Positions 16,865-25,058 of a stretch of 64,000 bases of DNA are shown piece by piece. Position numbers and translations under genes: made by a program. Every line of letters begins with the position of its first letter. The stretch's first letter is position 1. Where the stretch lies: contig NZ_JBHRZT010000052.1 in the NCBI RefSeq assembly GCF_042649685.1, positions 558,001 through 622,000 on the forward strand. The letters run 5' to 3'. Below the pieces are notes generated by a model. It had not been told where the DNA came from. It made no database searches and saw only the letters and a program-made list of their open reading frames with translations. The DNA comes from Bacillus_BA songklensis. GTDB lineage: Bacteria > Bacillota > Bacilli > Bacillales > Bacillaceae_H.

Positions 16865-17824
16865 ATGAGAAAATTTGGAATGGTACTAGCGGCTACAGGT
16901 TTACTATTATCGGCAGTTGGATGCAGTCAGGGTTCTTCAGCCAAAACGGGTGGAGAAGGCGGAAGCGAGAGTGTTGCCGTTGTCTTAAAAACGTTAAGCA
17001 GCCCGTATTGGAAGTATGTTGAAGCTGGAGCGAAAGCAGCCGGGAAAGACTTAGGTGTTGATGTGACGATTGTCGGTCCATCTGCTGAATCGCAAATCAT
17101 GGAACAGGTAAATATGATTGAAGATTCTCTTAACCAAAGTCCCAGTGCTCTTGTCGTTTCACCATCACAGCCTGATACAGTTGTACCAGTATTAGAACAA
17201 GCGACACAAAGTGATCTTCCGGTCCTTTTAATTGACACAGATGCTGAGTTTGAAGGTAAAACATCATTTATTGGAACGGAAAACTATACAGCAGGTCAAG
17301 AAGGCGGTAAGCTATTAGCTTCCATGCTTCAAAAAGGGGACAAAGTAGCATTAATCGCAGGTGCTTTAGGTAACGAAGCAACCGATAAGCGTATTAAAGG
17401 GGCAAAAGAAGCGTTAGAGAAAGCCGGAATGAAAGTTGTAGCCGAACAGCCGGCTGACAGTGACAAAACAAAAGCGATGTCTGTTATGGAAAATATTTTA
17501 CAAAAAGATCCCGATATAAAAGGTGTCTTTAGTGCAAATGATGACATGGCGCTGGGGGTATTGCGCGCTCTTGATGCAAAAGGATTAAAAGTTCCGGTTA
17601 TTGGTACAGACGGTACGGTTGAAGCCGTTCAATCCATTAAAAACGGAAAACTGGCAGGAACGATTGCCCAAAGTCCATATGATATGGGGTACCAGGGAGT
17701 AGAAAATGCAGTAAAAGCGGTGAAAGGTGAAAAGGTTGAAGAACGTATTGACAGCGGCATTGATGTAATTACAAAAGATAATGCACAAGAAAAATTAGAA
17801 TTCTTACAAAGCATTTCTAAATAA
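16865..17824 (+). CDS. Sugar-binding lipoprotein of the ABC transporter
   Basis: 319 residues. The signal peptide ends in a lipobox (LLSAVGC), so the mature protein is lipid-anchored at Cys20. The body is a type-I periplasmic-binding-protein fold of the RbsB group (FSANDDMALG, VIGTDGT). RBS AGGGGGAG lies upstream. It captures the sugar and delivers it to the permease. The 240-bp gap from the permease gene, with its stem-loops, may set a higher expression level. Confidence 0.87.
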   Translation: MRKFGMVLAATGLLLSAVGCSQGSSAKTGGEGGSESVAVVLKTLSSPYWKYVEAGAKAAGKDLGVDVTIVGPSAESQIMEQVNMIEDSLNQSPSALVVSPSQPDTVVPVLEQATQSDLPVLLIDTDAEFEGKTSFIGTENYTAGQEGGKLLASMLQKGDKVALIAGALGNEATDKRIKGAKEALEKAGMKVVAEQPADSDKTKAMSVMENILQKDPDIKGVFSANDDMALGVLRALDAKGLKVPVIGTDGTVEAVQSIKNGKLAGTIAQSPYDMGYQGVENAVKAVKGEKVEERIDSGIDVITKDNAQEKLEFLQSISK

Positions 17825-17989
17825 CAAGGTTGATTTTGGAAAGATGGGAAGTAGCCGGGTGCTTTTGGTAAAAGCACTTGACTACTCTTGTATGTTCGAT
17901 AAAAATACGGGAACAGCCAAGTTTGCAAATGCTTTATAATGTCTTATGCGGATCAGCATATTTCAGTATAAACAGGGAGTTGATAATGT

Positions 17990-18600
17990 ATGAGAAAAAT
18001 TCGCTGGGGGATTCTCAGCGCGGCGAATATCGCTTATGATCAGCTCTTACCAGCCTTAAGGCGTTCGGATCGTGCCGAAGTAGTGGCAATTGCAAGTAAA
18101 AGCGAGGGACGTGCAGAGAGATTCAATATCCCGACGATCTATAAAGAATATGATCAGTTACTTGATGATCCCGCTATTAATGCCGTCTACATTCCCCTAC
18201 CCAATGCCCTGCATGCAGAATGGGCTATTAAAGCAGCAAAAAAGGGCGAACGGCTGAGGTGACAGCAAGTGTCGAACTTCCATTTATTAATCGCTATGAA
18301 GTGATTGGGCCAAAAGGGACGATTTTAGTAGATTCATCTTTCCGTCCAGACGTATCACCCGATCATTTTGGGAAAGTGATTATAAAAGATCATAATAATC
18401 AAACCGTTTTATACGAAGCTTACGAAGATGATCAATATTTAAATCAAGTCGAACATTTGCATGATTGCATCCTCAATGGCTGGCAACCAAGATATTCTAT
18501 TGAGGATTCCTTACAGGTTGTGCATTATATTGAAAAGGGTTATGAGTCTTTACATAACGCTTCTGTTTCGCAGGATCTAATCTATATATATATTCCACTT
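17990..18600 (+). pseudogene. Gfo/Idh/MocA oxidoreductase with internal deletion
   Basis: An intact start (MRKIRWGILSAANIAYDQ) runs through a Rossmann domain to about residue 85 (AIKAAKKG). The sequence then jumps near 18246 out of frame to a C-terminal part (RTAEVTASVELPF...). The EKP motif and catalytic region, roughly 130 codons, are missing. The 3' end runs into the boundary of repeat copy 5. Originally it was probably another inositol or sugar dehydrogenase. Confidence 0.8.
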
Positions 18601-18795
18601 AATAACTCGACACATCTTCATTCAATCAAGAGGCATCACAATCGGTGATCCAGACAACTTGAATTCGCCCTCAAGGGTTCACCTATGCGGTTGGCGCCAA
18701 CCCCGCAAGGGGGGTGCCAGCCGCTTAGGTCTAGAAAATTTGGCATGGCCGTTCTTTGGTCAGGTCGAATTTTCTAAATCGATCTATATATGAAT
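18584..18795 (-). repeat. Hairpin repeat copy 5 (reverse, both ends present)
   Basis: On the minus strand it begins TATATAGATCGATTTAG, with stem TAGAAAATTCGACCTGACC against GGCCATGCCAAATTTTCTA. A second stem is formed around ACCTAAGCGGCTGGC...GCCAACCGCATAGGT. It ends at AGTGGAATATATATATAG. Gene remnants lie directly on both sides. Confidence 0.75.
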
Positions 18796-18880
18796 AAGTT
18801 GGTTAATAGACTTGCGGCGAATTAAGGATACAGCGGAGAATTACATGAGAGAGTTAAAGGGTCGACCGGCAAATATCTAA
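18796..18880 (+). pseudogene. C-terminal remnant of an unidentified protein
   Basis: Frame opens right after the repeat and reads ISWLIDLRRIKDTAENYM, then RELKGRPANI and stop, followed directly by a terminator. The style resembles the tail of TIM-barrel sugar isomerases, but the family is not certain. Confidence 0.4.
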
Positions 18881-18917
18881 TAGGCAGTAACGCTTTCAGC
18901 GGTGCTGCCTATTTTTG
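18879..18917 (+). terminator. Terminator after gene remnant
   Basis: AATAGGCAG and CTGCCTATTTTTG arms with inner pairing AACGC/GCGG; T-run follows. Confidence 0.75.
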
Positions 18918-18964
18918 AAAGATTCATATTACATAATATAAGTCTATAAGAGAGGAGGCATTAT

Positions 18965-19963
18965 ATGAAACCGACGATTTATAGTGTCGCTGAACAAGCA
19001 GGTGTCTCAATTTCTACCGTATCAAAAGTGATAAACAATACTGGACGTATCAGTGAACGAACAAGAAAAATAGTGCTTCAGGCCATAAGTGAGCTCAATT
19101 ATCATCCAAGCGTAGTAGCGTCTGCTTTAACAGGAAAACAAACAAAAACGATCGGCCTTCTTATACCTGATATTTCAAATCCTTTTTTTGCTGAAATTGC
19201 AAGAAGCATTGAAGATCGCAGCCATGAACTGGGATTCAATGTCATGATGTGCAGCACGGATAATAATAAAGAAAAGGAAGAAAAGTATTTATCGCTCTTA
19301 ATCCGACAGCAAATCGATGGTCTTATTGTAGCTTCGGCTTTCCGATGTGCAAGCTTGCTTGAAGATATGGTAAAGCAACATATTCCCATTGCCCTGGTAG
19401 CGTCAGAAATCCCGGAATTATCCATAAATACAGTGACGGTTGACGATTATCGGGGGAGCTACTTGGCTACTTCGTATTTACTATCCCTGGGCCATAGAAG
19501 AATTGCTATTATCGCGGAAAATGTCCGCAGCAATAAACCTCGTGTATATGCCTTTAGGGATACTATGGAAGAAGCGGGTGTTCAAGGAATTGACAGGTAC
19601 GTTATTAAAACAGAAGCTGCCATAACAAAAGGGTATGAAAGTGCTAGACAACTCTTCTCATTGAAGGAGAGACCCACCGCTATTTTTGTGTGTAACGACT
19701 TATTGGCCATTGGAGCCATGCAAGCCATTAAAGAAGCAGGTTTAAGTATTCCTCACGATGTATCGATCATCGGATTTGACAATACGGTTCTTTCCACTAC
19801 TGCAACTCCGATGCTAACGACAATTGCTCAACCGATGAAAGAGATAGGGACAAAAGTGGTGAATCTATTAATTCAAGAAATGGAAGAGCCTAAAACCTAT
19901 AAAGAACGTTTACTCCTTTCTCCTGAACTAATTATTCGTGAATCGACAGCCCCTTTGCATTGA
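18965..19963 (+). CDS. Second LacI-family regulator, paralogue of the one at 3068
   Basis: 332 residues, identical in length to the paralogue, with a nearly identical recognition helix (AGVSISTVSKVINN) and hinge. The two may therefore recognise the same AAGCGCTT operators while sensing different ligands. GAGAGGAGGC precedes ATG 18965. It is followed by the iolJ promoter but is not obviously in the same transcript. Confidence 0.85.
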   Translation: MKPTIYSVAEQAGVSISTVSKVINNTGRISERTRKIVLQAISELNYHPSVVASALTGKQTKTIGLLIPDISNPFFAEIARSIEDRSHELGFNVMMCSTDNNKEKEEKYLSLLIRQQIDGLIVASAFRCASLLEDMVKQHIPIALVASEIPELSINTVTVDDYRGSYLATSYLLSLGHRRIAIIAENVRSNKPRVYAFRDTMEEAGVQGIDRYVIKTEAAITKGYESARQLFSLKERPTAIFVCNDLLAIGAMQAIKEAGLSIPHDVSIIGFDNTVLSTTATPMLTTIAQPMKEIGTKVVNLLIQEMEEPKTYKERLLLSPELIIRESTAPLH

Positions 19964-20020
19964 AAGTATAAAAAGGAGTATCGACCTTGGATTGACAATT
20001 AAAAATATTCGGAATTCTCA

Positions 20021-20078
20021 TTGACACACCTAGAATGCAAACGTATAATTTTTTCGTGAAAAGGGTAAGCGCTTAACC
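20021..20078 (+). promoter_or_regulatory. Consensus promoter and operator of iolJ
   Basis: TTGACA (20021-20026), 17-bp spacer, TATAAT (20044-20049): a perfect sigma-A promoter. GGTAAGCGCTTAACC (20064-20078), the most symmetrical operator in the island, covers about +8 to +22. Strong promoter plus roadblock-type operator suggests repression without inducer. Confidence 0.85.
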
Positions 20079-20137
20079 TAATGGTGCTGTTTATTAAACA
20101 TGGAATGGTAAATCATGATGAAAAAGGTGAGTATTCA

Positions 20138-20983
20138 ATGGCATTAGTGAAAATGAAAGACATTTTAACGAAAGCAGAGCAAGAAAATTACGGAGTAGGA
20201 GCGTTCAGTATTGCAAATATGGAGATGGTAATGGGAGCTATCAAAGCAGCGGAGGAATTGCGCTCCCCTTTAATTCTGCAAATTGCGGAAGTTCGTCTTA
20301 AGCATTCACCCATCCATATGATCGGTCCTTTAATGGTGGCAGCGGCGAAAGAAGCCAATGTTCCTGTAGCAGTTCATTTTGATCATGGGATGACAATCGA
20401 GAAAATTAAGCAGACGTTAGAAATTGGTTTTAGCTCTGTTATGTATGATGGTTCTCACCATCCGCTGGAAGAAAATATTCGAAATACAAAAGAGGTTGTA
20501 AAGCTGGCAAAGCAATATGGTGCAACAGTGGAAGCGGAGATCGGCAGGGTCGGCGGCAGTGAAGACGGCTCGGAAGATATTGAGATTTCACTTACCAGCG
20601 TGGAAGAAGCGAAGCGATTTGCAGAGGAAACCAATGTAGATGCATTAGCAATTGCCATCGGAAATGCACACGGTATGTACAAGGGGAACCCAAACTTACG
20701 ATTGGATCGTTTGCAAGAAATTGACCAACAAGTGGACATTCCGTTAGTATTGCATGGAGGCTCCGGGATTAGCGCTGAGGATTTTAAGAAGTGTATTCAA
20801 CATGGCATTCGCAAAATTAACGTCGCGACCGCCACTTTTAATAGTGTGATGAACACGGTTAATAAATCGGTTGAGGCTGCGGCTTATGCAGATTATTTTA
20901 TTTTTCATCAAGATGTCATCCATGCAGCGTACGAAAATGTAAAACATCATATGCAAATATTCGGCAGCTGTAATAGAGTGTAA
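20138..20983 (+). CDS. iolJ: Class II aldolase, probable DKG-6-phosphate aldolase (IolJ)
   Basis: 281 residues from ATG 20138, preceded by AAAGGTGAG; the frame's earlier ATG at 20081 overlaps the operator region. Class II fructose-bisphosphate-aldolase fold with zinc ligands in HFDHG, HGMYKG and LHGGSG. It would split 2-deoxy-5-keto-gluconate-6-phosphate into DHAP and malonic semialdehyde. The sequence alone also fits FbaA or KbaY; the iol operator and context favour IolJ. Slightly shorter than B. subtilis IolJ (290). Confidence 0.8.
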   Translation: MALVKMKDILTKAEQENYGVGAFSIANMEMVMGAIKAAEELRSPLILQIAEVRLKHSPIHMIGPLMVAAAKEANVPVAVHFDHGMTIEKIKQTLEIGFSSVMYDGSHHPLEENIRNTKEVVKLAKQYGATVEAEIGRVGGSEDGSEDIEISLTSVEEAKRFAEETNVDALAIAIGNAHGMYKGNPNLRLDRLQEIDQQVDIPLVLHGGSGISAEDFKKCIQHGIRKINVATATFNSVMNTVNKSVEAAAYADYFIFHQDVIHAAYENVKHHMQIFGSCNRV

Positions 20984-21145
20984 AAAAGGATTATTCAATG
21001 TACCTGGATACAATTGTTGGATGAACTCGGTGAGGTTATTGATATCTTGTCTATGGTTAGTCGGAGATGAAAGTGTGGGAAATAGCGGTTTTTTTACATA
21101 GGAGTTAAAAACATGGAAAATTAACATTGTTTTTTAAACCGGCCA

Positions 21146-21185
21146 TAAAAAAACAGGAACCTGCTGAAAAGGTTCCTGTTTTTCT
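21146..21185. terminator. Bidirectional terminator between iolJ and mreBH
   Basis: AACAGGAACC and GGTTCCTGTT with A-run on the left and T-run on the right; serves both convergent genes. Confidence 0.85.
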
Positions 21186-21187
21186 TG

Positions 21188-22195
21188 TTACTTCACAGCT
21201 TTTTGAATTCGATCAATAAATGTTAGGGAACGCCCTGTTCCGATTGCCACTGATTCCAAAGGACTTGGAGCGACATGGACAGGCACGACCATGACTTCGC
21301 TTAGCCACTCCTGCATGCCGTTTAACAAAGCGCCGCCTCCGGATATAATGACTCCACGGTCTACGATATCTCCGCTTAATTCTGCAGGACAATCTTCTAA
21401 TGTAGCGCGAATGGCTTCTAAAACTTGAAGCAGTGATTCTTTTATGGCCCCTTGAATTTCATAGGAGCTGACAGTAATTGTTTTCGGAAGCCCCGTCACT
21501 AAATCACGGCCGCACACATCCATCGTCTTTTCTTCGTGTTCCACCGGAGCATAGCCGATCTCCATCTTCACTTGCTCAGCTGTTCGTTCACCAATCAGCA
21601 AATTGTATTTTTTGCGGATATGCTGCATGATATCGTCGTCCAGATTATCTCCCCCGATGCGGATTGAGTTGCAAGAAACAATTCCTCCGAAGGAAATGAT
21701 CGCCACCTCTGTTGTACCTCCGCCGATATCGACTACCACGTTTGCCACTGGCTCATCGACAGGCAAATCTGCTCCTATGGCAGCCGCTACAGGTTCTTCA
21801 ATTAAGTGGACCTCTTTGGCACCGCAGCTTTTTACCGCGTCGTGAATGGCACGTCGTTCGACTGTTGTGGAACCGGACGGTGTACAAACCACAACGGTCG
21901 GTTTGCGAAGGGAAAATCCTGATGTTTTCGTAATTTTTTTCATAATTTGTTTCAGCATGCTTGTTGTGACATCAAAATCAGCGATCACGCCTTTTTTTAA
22001 CGGACGCATCGCCATAATTCTGCCTGGAGTTTTTCCAATCATGCTTTTCGCTTCCGTTCCAACCGCCAGCACATTTTTCGTTTCTGTATCAATGGCTACA
22101 ACGGAAGGCTCGTTTAAGATAATACCCTTACTTTTACTATAAACAAGGACATTTGCTGTACCTAAATCAATTCCAATCTCAGTATTCGAGAACAT
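21188..22195 (-). CDS. mreBH: Rod-shape actin homologue MreBH
   Basis: 335 residues from the ATG at 22195 (B. subtilis MreBH also 335); an in-frame TTG at 22207 lies too close to the AAAGGA. Actin-type ATP-binding motifs are clear: IGIDLGTANVLVY, VDIGGGTTEVAII and ISGGGALLNG. It polymerises under the membrane and guides lateral wall synthesis. MreBH rather than MreB or Mbl is inferred from the YSKSKGIILNEPSVVAIDTE stretch and the monocistronic setting. Confidence 0.85.
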   Translation of the reverse strand: MFSNTEIGIDLGTANVLVYSKSKGIILNEPSVVAIDTETKNVLAVGTEAKSMIGKTPGRIMAMRPLKKGVIADFDVTTSMLKQIMKKITKTSGFSLRKPTVVVCTPSGSTTVERRAIHDAVKSCGAKEVHLIEEPVAAAIGADLPVDEPVANVVVDIGGGTTEVAIISFGGIVSCNSIRIGGDNLDDDIMQHIRKKYNLLIGERTAEQVKMEIGYAPVEHEEKTMDVCGRDLVTGLPKTITVSSYEIQGAIKESLLQVLEAIRATLEDCPAELSGDIVDRGVIISGGGALLNGMQEWLSEVMVVPVHVAPSPLESVAIGTGRSLTFIDRIQKAVK

Positions 22196-22355
22196 ATTTT
22201 CACCCAATTCCTTTAGAGTTAAAGTCTCATATATCTATTCTATAGTTTATGTCGATTTTTGGGGGTAAGGGAATAGGGGAAATTGTGGAAATGGAAGAAA
22301 GGTAGTAAGAGACTATGAGGAAAGACTAGGATTCTGCCTATTTTTGTCGAATATA

Positions 22356-22500
22356 TGTATAAATCCACATAAAGAATATGACATGAGCAAAAACCGCCCA
22401 TGTCATATTCTTTACGCATAAGCCTTCGCCCATTTCCGTTGCGGGCCCTGGTCGAAGGCTTATACGAGAACCTTTTTCGATTTCACTGGTCGATCATTCA
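22356..22500 (+). repeat. Hairpin repeat copy 6 (forward)
   Basis: TGTATAAATCCACATAA, stem AAGAATATGACATG / CATGTCATATTCTT, then CGCATAAGCCTTCG...CGAAGGCTTATACGAGAACC. Located between the divergent mreBH and TRIC genes, so here it is upstream of both. Confidence 0.85.
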
Positions 22501-22702
22501 AGCGGAACGGCAAACGGAAAGTTTGTGAAAACGCTTTTTTACCGCGTGGAAAATTTTATGGTTGAAGCTAAGCGGGCCAAGGGATTCATGAATTGTTCAT
22601 TTTTGTGAAATCTTTCATAAAAATGGTGAAAAAAGTATTGTCACAGCCCCCGGATTGTTGTAAATTTTATGTTTGTAAAATCAAATATTGTGAGGGGAAA
22701 AT

Positions 22703-23341
22703 ATGGCTGTCATTAATGTGTTCGTGTTTCTTGGGATTATTGCGTCTGCAATATCCGGTGCGCTTGTCGGAATCAAAAAGCAACTTGATTTATTCGGAGT
22801 CATTTGTTTGGCGGTAGCAGCAGCTCTAGGCGGAGGAATCATTCGCGATGTAATGATTGGGAATGTACCGCCAACCGCTTTTGTTGAACCAATCTATTTT
22901 TTTGTCAGTTTAGCAGCGGCGCTGGCTACATGGCTGTTTTACCATAATGTGAATCGGCTTCACGGAATCATCATGATTTCGGATGCTATTGGTCTTGGTG
23001 TCTTTACTGCAGTGGGGGCGAACACCGCTTTAACCCATAACATGGATGAACCCTTTATTGTCGTTTCCATGGGATTGATCACGGGAATTGGCGGAGGGAT
23101 TATGCGCGATGTATTCGCTAAAGAAATTCCATTTGTTTTTCAAAAAGAGATTTACGCGATTGCTGCCATTATTGGATCGGTGAGTCTTTTGCTAACATAT
23201 GATCATGTTCCGCATATTTTATCGTTATATATATGTCTCGCCGTAACGTTCGTTATTCGAGTGATGGCAGTTAGACACAATGTCAACTTCCCTGTTTTTA
23301 AAACGGAGATGGAAAAAACAACAGACGAAGCAGCACTTTAA
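22703..23341 (+). CDS. TRIC-type (UPF0126) membrane protein, putative cation channel
   Basis: 212 residues with seven hydrophobic segments. Two copies of the glycine-rich family motif are visible: ALGGGIIRDVMIG and GIGGGIMRDVF, giving the internal pseudo-symmetry of TRIC channels. Relative of B. subtilis YvgT. GAGGGGAAAAT precedes ATG 22703. Bacterial TRIC proteins conduct monovalent cations, but physiological role is unclear. Confidence 0.85.
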   Translation: MAVINVFVFLGIIASAISGALVGIKKQLDLFGVICLAVAAALGGGIIRDVMIGNVPPTAFVEPIYFFVSLAAALATWLFYHNVNRLHGIIMISDAIGLGVFTAVGANTALTHNMDEPFIVVSMGLITGIGGGIMRDVFAKEIPFVFQKEIYAIAAIIGSVSLLLTYDHVPHILSLYICLAVTFVIRVMAVRHNVNFPVFKTEMEKTTDEAAL

Positions 23342-23353
23342 GACAGCTATTTG

Positions 23354-23424
23354 TATATAAATCCACATAAATAATGGGGCACGGATAAAAACAATTCGTG
23401 CCCCATTATTTATGTGAGATATAA
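23354..23424 (+). repeat. Hairpin repeat copy 7 (forward, minimal)
   Basis: TATATAAATCCACATAA then stem AAATAATGGGGCACG / CGTGCCCCATTATTT, ending TTATGTGAGATATAATAG. Just the leading end, hairpin and a mirrored end. The TATAAT at its right edge could act as the -10 of the next gene. Confidence 0.8.
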
Positions 23425-23461
23425 TAGAAGGGTCGTAGTTTGAAAGAAAGAAGGAGAAAAT

Positions 23462-24742
23462 GTGAGTAAATTATCTTCCTCAGCCACCGTGTTTGCCTCC
23501 CTCCAATGGCTCTTTTTTATTTTCGCCAATACGGTAGTTGTGCCGGTCTCGATTGGGAACGCTTTCCATTTAGAGGCGGAGCAAATAGCAATAGCAATGC
23601 GAAGTTCGTTTATCGTCACGGGCCTTGCGTGCATATTGCAAGGAATCATCGGGCATCGCTATCCGTTGTTGGAAGGGCACTCGGGCATATGGTGGGGACT
23701 TATTCTTAGTTTATGTACTTCCGCTTCTTCGGTTGGAATGAGCTATGCAGAAGTGGGAGGCGGTCTTGCATTGGGGATTCTTCTTGCAGGTGCTGCAACG
23801 ATGATGATTGGTGCATTGAATTTAGTTCCCCTATTGCAAAAAATCTTTACCCCAATGGTCATGAGTATATATTTGTTGTTATTGGCCATTCAGCTTATCC
23901 TTATCTTCTTTAAAGGAATGCTGAAGGTGACGGAAGAAGGTTCCCTTGATTTGCCGGTCAGTCTTTTTTCCATCGCCATTGTCATTCTGGTAAGCGTAAT
24001 CAGCATAAAAGGGAAAGGGCTTATCAGCAATTTTGCGATTTTGATCGGAATTACCATTGGCTGGATTTTATATGTATGGTTATTTCCCTCATCTCCTTTG
24101 GTTAGCAGCACAGGTTTTGAGCTGTCGCTGTTTCCATGGGGAAAACCACAGTTGCAGCTTGGGGTTGTCATTACAGCGTTTTTAGCGGGGATATTAAACG
24201 CAAGTAATACCATGGCCTCGATCCGTGCATCAGAAAAGCTGCACGGAACAACAACAGAAAACAGTCAATATCGCTTTTCCTTCACGATCACGGGCCTTTT
24301 TACCTGTATTGCCGCTGTGTTAGGTCTTGTTCCTTATGCGCCCTTCACATCTTCCATCGGCTTTTTGGAAAGTTCCAGGATTTTAGATCGGAAGCCATTT
24401 CTCATTGGCGGCGTTTTATTTGCCATTCTGGGGATTATCCCCGCACTGGGCGCATTGTTTTCAACGCTGCCTGTGACAGTAGGGAATTCGGTGTTATTTG
24501 TAGCCTATTTACAGCTGTTTGGGACAGCGTTACGAAGCATTCAAGACTATACGTTTAATTCGAAAACCATTTATCGTATTGCCCTTCCTGCATTAATGGG
24601 AATTTCCTTAATGAACATGCCACCCGAGGTTTTTGCCAGTGTATCCATCTACATTCGTCCTCTAATCAGCAATGGTTTATTAATGGGAATCTTGTTGGCT
24701 ATTGTATTGGAGAGTACGGTCAAATGGTCCAAGTATGAATGA
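23462..24742 (+). CDS. NCS2-family nucleobase permease (YwdJ-like)
   Basis: 426 residues, GTG start after GAAGGAGAA. Around 12-14 membrane segments. The NCS2 features are a helix with QGIIGHRYPLLEGHSG and the later NASNTMASIRA stretch in the substrate region. Members carry uracil, xanthine, guanine or urate with protons. Purine type is likely but not proven. Monocistronic, bounded by a repeat and a terminator. Confidence 0.8.
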   Translation: MSKLSSSATVFASLQWLFFIFANTVVVPVSIGNAFHLEAEQIAIAMRSSFIVTGLACILQGIIGHRYPLLEGHSGIWWGLILSLCTSASSVGMSYAEVGGGLALGILLAGAATMMIGALNLVPLLQKIFTPMVMSIYLLLLAIQLILIFFKGMLKVTEEGSLDLPVSLFSIAIVILVSVISIKGKGLISNFAILIGITIGWILYVWLFPSSPLVSSTGFELSLFPWGKPQLQLGVVITAFLAGILNASNTMASIRASEKLHGTTTENSQYRFSFTITGLFTCIAAVLGLVPYAPFTSSIGFLESSRILDRKPFLIGGVLFAILGIIPALGALFSTLPVTVGNSVLFVAYLQLFGTALRSIQDYTFNSKTIYRIALPALMGISLMNMPPEVFASVSIYIRPLISNGLLMGILLAIVLESTVKWSKYE

Positions 24743-24754
24743 GAAAAGGAAGAG

Positions 24755-24792
24755 AAACCTCTGCATCCTTATGGGCGCAGAGGTTTATTTTT
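24755..24792 (+). terminator. Terminator after NCS2 permease
   Basis: AAACCTCTGC and GCAGAGGTTT arms, then TATTTTTG. Confidence 0.85.
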
Positions 24793-24968
24793 GCAGTTTT
24801 AAAAACAGGTCTATAACATTATTGAATGATGCAGATAAGAAAAAAGACCGTTTTCAAATAACTATAGTTATATAAGGTATGGGATCATAGTCTTCATTCC
24901 AACTATCAAGACATTATGTTTGATATTTTAATAGAATATTTTATTAATAAAATAAGCCATTTGGTTTA

Positions 24969-24996
24969 TTGTTGTAAAAAAATAGTGAGATATAAT
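24969..24996 (+). promoter_or_regulatory. Probable promoter of the InhA-like protease
   Basis: TTGTTG and TATAAT with a 16-bp spacer about 60 bp before the start codon. No other signal was seen in 24793-24968. Confidence 0.5.
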
Positions 24997-25058
24997 CGAA
25001 TAAAAGTTTGATAATTCACAAAATTATCTTTGTTCTAAATTGTTGGAGGGGGGTACAC

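Noticed and set aside
21603..22142. Open frames on the plus strand opposite mreBH
   Set aside because: Shadows of a well-conserved minus-strand gene.
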